This document shows, in pieces, positions 6,777-10,628 of a DNA stretch of 10,628 bases (position 1 is the stretch's first letter; every line of letters begins with the position of its first letter). The notes beneath the pieces are model-generated. The model saw nothing but the letters and a program-made list of their open reading frames with translations. It searched no databases and was not told the DNA's origin. The stretch is from Deinococcus sp. Leaf326 (lineage in GTDB: Bacteria; Deinococcota; Deinococci; Deinococcales; Deinococcaceae): positions 2,862 through 13,489 of the forward strand of contig NZ_LMOM01000045.1 of assembly GCF_001424185.1 (NCBI RefSeq). The letters run 5' to 3'. The position numbers and the translations under genes are program-made.

Positions 6777-7442
6777 TCGGTCTTCATTCGCCAGCTTCCA
6801 CCTGAACTGCTGTTGCTCACAGCGCAGTTCCATGTCCTCGCTGACTCTGGATTCAGCAGCATTGCCCTTCTGAATGGCCTCAGTGCGTTGGGACTGACCT
6901 TCTCGGTCGGGATGAAACGGAGTCGGCAGACGGTGGAGGGTCAGGCCCTTTACGAGATCACAAGCCAGCAGCGCCGAGTCCGGCTTCAAGGGCTGCCTGA
7001 CCTTGACCTCTGGGTCTACTGGATCTGGCTCCCAGCGAACCAGAAAGGCGAACGGATTCAGCGATTCGTGATCACGAATCGCCAGCGTCATCCCCAGACT
7101 GTCCGGACGTTTGGGCGTCGCCGCTGGAAGATCGAAGCTCTCTTTAAAACGCTCAAAAGTCGTTTTGCTCTGGGAAAATTCGCTCAGAAGACCAAACAAG
7201 GGGTCTGTCGTTTCCTCTGTCTCAGCTTCGCCTGTTTCTTACTCTGCCACCTGGAGTACCTCAATCAGGATGAATCGGGCACGGAGGAATCCGTGCCCGA
7301 TGGGGGCGAACTCGCTGAGCGACTCAAATGGACGCTGGTCGGCTGGGTGCGCCTTGTCGAGATCGAGCTTGAGAGGGCTGCCATTTTAGCTGTCCTGGAC
7401 GAACAAAGACGCGATGCCACTTAAACTGAAAGATGTCAGACG
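6676..7442 (+). mobile_element. IS4-family insertion sequence remnant
   Basis: The putative left end, CGTCTGAGATGGTTGA (6676-6691), and the inverse of the right end, CGTCTGACATCTTTCA (7442-7427), agree at 12 of 16 positions. They enclose a transposase whose N-terminal part is missing. The right end interrupts the large serine recombinase gene. At about 767 bp the element is shorter than a full IS of this type, and I could not identify a target duplication. Confidence 0.6.
6777..7424 (+). pseudogene. IS4-family transposase, 5'-truncated
   Basis: Recognisable transposase sequence runs in one frame from about 6777 (SVFIRQLPPELLLL) to the TAA at 7422-7424. A TTG at 6813 could start a 203-residue product but is not a natural start. 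It holds VLADSGF with the second catalytic Asp, and GRRRWKIEALFKTLKSRF with the catalytic Glu and the following Lys of the IS4-type motif. KFAQKTKQGVCRFLCLSF follows, typical of this group. The N-terminal third or more, with the first Asp, is absent; upstream sequence turns into the nested repeat module and meets a stop at 6732-6734. The element is therefore inactive unless driven in trans. Confidence 0.8.
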
Positions 7443-8521
7443 TCCGTGATTCGCTGCCAGATCTGTGCATTGACAGGAGGCCCCTTGATGTTCGGCGACT
7501 TGCAGCTCGGCAGTCCAGCTCTGACGGATCGGTGCGTGCGCCCGCTACACCGGTACGTGAACGCCTTTTTACGGTGATCGAAGGTTCCTATGTAAGAGCA
7601 CCTACAGGAACTGCACCGCATCAAGCTCCTGAGCATATACGTCTGCTGGGCGTTGCGCTGGGACGTGAGGGTACTGATGCTCCGCATGCGCTAAGCGGCC
7701 TCCCAGACCTCAGGCGTGACGATTGCCGGCACCTGGACCGCCAAGACGTCACTCAACGGATTCGTGCGGCCGCCATTCTGACGGCCGAACTGATGCTCCC
7801 CCATGTAGACCCGATTTTTCAGGATGTGCAAGACCGTGGCGGGATGCCAGAACCCCGGCGTCATCTGGCCATTGATCAGGCGACCTGTCAGGCGGTAGAG
7901 GGTAGGAACGTTCAGCGCATTCAACTCGCGCGAGATCTTGGTCGCCGACCAGCGGGACTCGGCGTACCAGTTGAACATCATGCGGATCACCTCCGCAGTC
8001 GACTCGTTGATCACCATGCGCCGGTCCTTGAGCTCATAGCCGTAGGGGATAAGGCCGCCACCATGAAGTCCTGAAGTAACCCCCTTACGACGCCCTTCCC
8101 GGGAACGCTGCATGAAGGTGTCACGCTCTAACTCCGCGAAGATGGCCGTGACACCGAGACTGACCTTCCCCATCGGGGTGGTGCTGTCGATCTGTGGCTC
8201 GCTGTACGAGCGCACGCCGACGCCGGCGTCCACGAGCTCCTGGATGAGGGTGTAGGCGAGGTGGGTGCTGCGGGCGAGGCGGTCGATCAGCACGGTATCG
8301 AACAGGCCAGCTTGGGCATCCTGCAGGAGCTGCTCCAGGCCAGGGCGCTTGCGGATCGTCCCACTGTGGCCAGGATCCACATAGTCCCGCACGATCGCAT
8401 ACCCCTGCTGCTCCGCAAAGGCCGCCAGCTTGTCGGACTGGTTGCCCAGGCTATGGTTGCTGACCTGTTCCTCGGTCGAGACTCGGCGGTACGTGGCAGC
8501 GCGTCTGGGCATCATGGTCAT
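7436..8521 (-). pseudogene. large serine recombinase, broken by TAG and IS insertion
   Basis: This is an N-terminal and middle portion of a large serine (resolvase/invertase-type) site-specific recombinase. From ATG 8521: YRRVS with nucleophile Ser15, then DRLARS, the E-helix ELERDTFMQRSREGRRKG, a recombinase domain (GLIPYGYELKDRR, ILKNRVYMGEH), then PEVWEAA. An in-frame TAG (7693-7691) follows, most simply CAG or GAG changed by one base. The same frame continues with LRSLMRCSSC, YRCSGR and PSCKS, the four-Cys zinc ribbon. Similarity ends at QIWQRITD, where the IS4-type remnant supplies a TGA (7438-7436), so the distal coiled-coil region is lost. It would normally integrate or excise a phage or integrative element. 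It starts ~45 nt after the HTH genes, in the same direction, with no good ribosome site. Upstream TTG 8533 and GTG 8530 are alternatives. Confidence 0.85.
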
Positions 8522-8536
8522 AGTGGACACCAAGGT

Positions 8537-8556
8537 GCCCGCAGAATTCTGCGGGC
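8537..8556. promoter_or_regulatory. 20-bp perfect palindrome between HTH gene and recombinase
   Basis: GCCCGCAGAATTCTGCGGGC is perfectly self-complementary (8-bp GC-rich stem, AATT loop). It lies 10 nt after the HTH stop and 15 nt before the recombinase ATG. With no T-run on either side it could be a terminator-like hairpin, an operator, or a recombination-related site. The roles cannot be separated here. Confidence 0.55.
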
Positions 8557-8566
8557 GAGGGAGGGT

Positions 8567-8899
8567 TCAGAGGTCTTGTTGACGCTCTTCAGGCTCTATC
8601 TGCCCGAAGACCTGCGTCCAGACCTCAAGGGGAACGTCAAGCGCCTGCCGGAAGCTTTCTCGCTGAGCCGCTGGCAGCTGAGCGATGGACCGCCTTCCTG
8701 CTTCCAGCCTGCCGTAACTGGGAAGGGACATCCGGCAGGGCGGGTCCTGACTGGCCATTGTCTGCAGAACATCTCTCTGTGTCAGACCCCGACGTTCCCG
8801 CACCTGCCGCAGCCAACGCCATGGCCGCACGAGGTCCTTCGCGTCACCCCTGGAGGACCGGTCGGGCAGCGGAGGCAGGCCTTGAAAGGAAGAGGTCAA
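8567..8899 (-). CDS. small HTH (XRE-like) DNA-binding protein 2
   Basis: This is a 110-residue protein with a TTG start. The TTG overlaps the stop of the preceding gene as TTGA, and GGAG lies 9 nt upstream, which decides the start over a longer frame running back under the neighbour. Residues ~27-72 form a helix-turn-helix: WLRQVRERRGLTQRDV, then SYGRLEAGRRS, like Cro/CI-type proteins but with a longer stretch between the two HTH helices. It is related to the protein encoded just upstream (shared WLRxVRERxGLxQxDV) and so is probably an old duplicate. The C-terminus (VWTQVFGQIEPEERQQDL) is acidic. It may regulate the recombinase downstream or assist it as an accessory or directionality factor; both are inference from position. 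Confidence 0.7.
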   Translation of the reverse strand: MTSSFQGLPPLPDRSSRGDAKDLVRPWRWLRQVRERRGLTQRDVLQTMASQDPPCRMSLPSYGRLEAGRRSIAQLPAAQRESFRQALDVPLEVWTQVFGQIEPEERQQDL

Positions 8900-9237
8900 G
8901 GGGAACTTCTCCGCTGCAACGGCACGGCAACCAGTGGCATCCGCTCGGCCCACTCCGTCTGAGAAATCTTCAACACCTGCCGCAAGCCTTCCGCTTGCAA
9001 CAACCCTACGAAGGAGAGGCTCAACTTCCCGCTCTCCAACTTGGACAGCTGCGCACGCGTCAAGGCAACATGCGGCCCAAGCGCCGCCAGGCCTGCGGCC
9101 ACATCGACCTGCCGTAACCCCTGCCGCTCCCGCACCAGGCGCAGCCACTCCCGATTCAACACGGGAGTGCCCGGGCAGTCGACCGTCTGCAACGAGAGCT
9201 CATCGTACCGGTTCATTGGCCCGGGCTGATCAGACAT
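8896..9237 (-). CDS. small HTH (XRE-like) DNA-binding protein 1
   Basis: This is a 113-residue protein beginning MSDQPGPMNRYDEL. Residues ~31-73 form a helix-turn-helix: WLRLVRERQGLRQVDVAAGL, then RAQLSKLESGKLSL, Cro/CI-like with a few extra residues before the recognition helix. Starts at 9255 (GTG) and 9216 (ATG) are possible; none has a strong ribosome site, and the ATG at 9237 is a compromise. A small dyad, GGTGGG-CAC-CCCACC (9242-9256), lies just before it and could be an autoregulatory operator. The stop overlaps the TTG of the second HTH gene. The pair probably forms one transcription unit pointing at the serine recombinase, which suggests phage or integrative-element regulators. Confidence 0.75.
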   Translation of the reverse strand: MSDQPGPMNRYDELSLQTVDCPGTPVLNREWLRLVRERQGLRQVDVAAGLAALGPHVALTRAQLSKLESGKLSLSFVGLLQAEGLRQVLKISQTEWAERMPLVAVPLQRRSSP

Positions 9238-9308
9238 TGGAGGTGGGCACCCCACCGGCGCACAGGCTATTGAAGAAGCAGTTCCGTCCGTTCATCAGGT
9301 GTCTCCCT

Positions 9309-9818
9309 TCAATTCGTACAGTACGCCTTCCAAAATGCCGCACCTGGCTGCCCTGTGCGGAACATGGAAACCTCAATATATGGCCCGTCATGTGTGCGGT
9401 CACGCTTGTACACCACCTGCATCGGCCCGAAGCTCGCCTCCGCCTTCCTTACTCCCTGGCGCTCGAGTAGCTCCAGCCAGGCGGTGAGCCCTCCCAGGCG
9501 CCCGGCGCTGAGGTTGAAGCAGCTTGTGGCGACCCGGTTGATGTTCGTGGCCAGCAGGTCGAGCTCATTCGGTTTCAGGTGGTCCTTGAGGACGAAGAGA
9601 CTCAGGGAGGAGATCCGGCCACTCGGGATTTGTTTGGCAACTGCCACTGCCAGCTCCAGGGGAGTCGCGTCGCGGGTGCGCTTGCTGATGATAAACAGGG
9701 TCTCGGTGAGGCGATCCTGACCACCGCTGCCGGTGATGATCGCCGTGATCGGGGTGCCCGCCGCCTGGGCAGGAGCCGTGAGGAGGGAGAGAAGGATCAG
9801 GGTCAGCACTCTAGTCAT
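9309..9818 (-). CDS. secreted protein of unknown function
   Basis: This is a 169-residue protein starting MTRVLTLILLSLLTAPAQA, a clear Sec signal peptide with likely cleavage near residue 19 or 20. The ATG at 9818 is supported by this signal and by GAGG six nt upstream; a longer frame back to 9902 lacks both. The mature part has no motif I recognise. It contains two Cys (TSCFNL and YCTN at the end) that could pair outside the cytoplasm, and mixed alpha/beta-looking stretches (LSLFVLKDHLKPNELDLLATNINRV). It lies upstream of the HTH pair in the same direction with a 71-bp gap, and divergent from the GNAT pseudogene. Codon use is ordinary high-GC, so it is probably a real resident gene. Confidence 0.7.
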   Translation of the reverse strand: MTRVLTLILLSLLTAPAQAAGTPITAIITGSGGQDRLTETLFIISKRTRDATPLELAVAVAKQIPSGRISSLSLFVLKDHLKPNELDLLATNINRVATSCFNLSAGRLGGLTAWLELLERQGVRKAEASFGPMQVVYKRDRTHDGPYIEVSMFRTGQPGAAFWKAYCTN

Positions 9819-9842
9819 GAACGTCCTCGAAGAAGCAAGTGA

Positions 9843-9854
9843 TTGAGGCCTCAA
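9843..9854. promoter_or_regulatory. 12-bp palindrome upstream of secreted protein
   Basis: TTGAGGCCTCAA is a perfect palindrome 25-36 nt before the ATG at 9818, within reach of a promoter or 5' leader. It is short enough to occur by chance. Confidence 0.25.
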
Positions 9855-9971
9855 GTTTAGGCGAGAAGAGGTTGGACCCGGTCCTTCCCGGTGAGGGTGC
9901 AACGCCGATACACTCGCTACAGGTTATTCGTCCAGGGCAAAGGCCAGAGCAAGGGTCAATGCCAGGAAAGT

Positions 9972-9988
9972 AGGTGGACTGTCCACCT
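9972..9988. promoter_or_regulatory. 17-bp operator-like inverted repeat before GNAT pseudogene
   Basis: AGGTGGAC-T-GTCCACCT is a perfect 8+8 bp dyad with one central base, ending 19 nt before the GNAT start at 10008. Its size and symmetry resemble sites for TetR-, GntR- or MarR-type dimers. No such regulator gene is in the window. No clear -35/-10 pair was seen. Confidence 0.45.
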
Positions 9989-10007
9989 CTTGATCTACGA
10001 TCTCCTC

Positions 10008-10489
10008 ATGCTGAGCCTCAACCCGATGACCCCAGAAAGCTTCCAGCGGTTTCTCAAGCGTTCGGTGACGACGTACGCCGCAGAAAACGTCCGAAGTGGC
10101 CGGTGGACCGCCGAGGAAGCGCACGAGCGGTCCGCAGAGGAGTTTCAGACGCTCCTACCAGATGGCTCGGTGACGCCAGACAATTTCTGCTTCGATCTCC
10201 ATGACGCAGACCGGAACTAGAACGTCGGCGTGCTGTGGTACAAGCTCATGCCGCGAGGCGGCCAGCAGATTGCTTTCGTCTATGAGATTGAGGTTGGAGC
10301 TGAGCATCGACGGCGTGGATATGCCCGTGAGGTGTTCAGGCTGCTCGAGCAACATGCAGCGGAACAAGGCGCAACGGCCGTACAACTGCATGTCTTCGGA
10401 CACAACCACCCGGCACGGGCATTCACGAAGGTCTGGGCTTCGAACCCGTGAGTATTACGATGCAACGGGAGCTGAACCCCCTCGCATGA
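10008..10489 (+). pseudogene. GNAT-family N-acetyltransferase, broken
   Basis: Starting MLSLNPMTPESFQRFLKRSV, the frame reads through DLHDADRN to an in-frame TAG (10218-10220). It resumes in the same frame as NVGVLWYK, VYEIEVGAEHRRRGYAREVF (acetyl-CoA binding motif A, RRRGYA) and LHVFGHNHPARAF. There a one-base deletion near 10424-10425 shifts the phase. The family C-terminus EGLGFEPVSITMQREL is found in the shifted frame, ending at TGA 10487-10489. Repairing both lesions gives about 160 residues, normal for this acetyltransferase type. The enzyme would move an acetyl group from acetyl-CoA to an unknown amine. With two lesions it is a pseudogene. The ATG at 10026 is an alternative start; no ribosome site is evident. 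Confidence 0.85.
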
Positions 10490-10597
10490 CTGATCCCAGC
10501 AGGAGTGAGCTCACCAAAAGTATGGTTAGAGGCTAGAGGCCGCCAAGAACTGATTTGAAGTGTTGGCGCTGGAGTTGGGACAGAGCAGAATGCGTGG
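10490..10597. other. intergenic, probable left end of an IS
   Basis: It contains the 10-bp palindrome GTGAGCTCAC (10505-10514) and a tandem 7-bp repeat, TAGAGGC twice (10527-10540). The stretch from about 10545 may be the terminal sequence of the IS5-type element that starts to code at 10598, but no matching right end is available. Confidence 0.3.
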
Positions 10598-10628
10598 ATG
10601 ATCCGGCAGGGCTACCCCAGCGACGTGG
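10598..10628 (+). CDS. probable IS5-family transposase, first codons only
   Basis: ATG at 10598 opens the frame MIRQGYPSDV before the window ends. Tyr-Pro-Ser-Asp-(Val) shortly after the start is typical of IS5-group transposases (usually followed by SDEEW). Only ten codons are visible, so this rests on pattern resemblance. No inverted repeat matching the IS5 remnant at the left edge was found, so they are probably different elements. Confidence 0.4.
   Translation, partial: MIRQGYPSDV

Noticed and set aside
6633..7199. 188-residue minus-strand frame over the IS4 remnant
   Set aside because: It is antisense to a recognisable transposase with catalytic motifs and has no similarity of its own.
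7433..8074. 213-residue plus-strand frame opposite the recombinase
   Set aside because: The minus strand encodes clear serine recombinase and zinc-ribbon motifs; this frame is a shadow.
8900..9148. Longer start of HTH protein 2 back to 9148
   Set aside because: It would overlap most of HTH protein 1 in another frame with low-complexity Ala/Gly-rich sequence; the TTGA overlap and GGAG support the start at 8899.
10505..10514. GTGAGCTCAC palindrome as a terminator of the GNAT gene
   Set aside because: The stem is short, has no loop and no T-run, and the gene is already broken.

Overview
The window looks like an accessory, IS-littered stretch of a high-GC bacterial replicon, most likely Deinococcus. 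This is inference, from the IS5/IS630/IS4-type transposase remnants, a lipoprotein carrying RCC1 repeats, an AfsR/SARP-like STAND regulator, and G/C-rich third codon positions. No tRNA, rRNA or CRISPR was seen.

Left end (1-915): the 3' part of an IS5-family transposase, interrupted or modified near its 5' side by a small nested palindrome (52-114). It abuts directly the 3' part of an IS630-family transposase that also carries a -1 frameshift at an A6G run. Both are remnants.

Central block (936-6527): a divergent pair of units. On the minus strand a 63-aa small protein (3146-3337) is tightly coupled (TGA-CC-ATG) to a 735-aa lipoprotein with a seven-blade RCC1 propeller (936-3143). On the plus strand is a 996-aa regulator with a winged helix/BTAD region, an NB-ARC-type ATPase and TPR-like helices (3537-6527). 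A perfect 8+8 bp inverted repeat lies between them at 3381-3402, 44 bp before the small gene, and overlaps a TATACT -10-like hexamer. I infer that the regulator may control the lipoprotein unit.

Right-centre (6528-9818): an IS4-family remnant, with a long nested inverted-repeat module at its left edge, has inserted into a large serine recombinase gene (minus strand) and supplies its present stop codon. The recombinase also has an internal in-frame TAG. Upstream of it, in the same orientation, are two small related HTH proteins overlapping by TTGA, then a secreted protein of unknown function. This resembles the decayed integration module of an integrative element.

Right end (9819-10628): a GNAT acetyltransferase pseudogene (in-frame TAG plus a 1-nt deletion) sits behind a 17-bp palindromic operator-like site. 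The window then ends in what looks like the first codons of another IS5-family transposase. Intact, probably functional genes are the RCC1 lipoprotein, its small partner, the STAND regulator, the two HTH proteins and the secreted protein.
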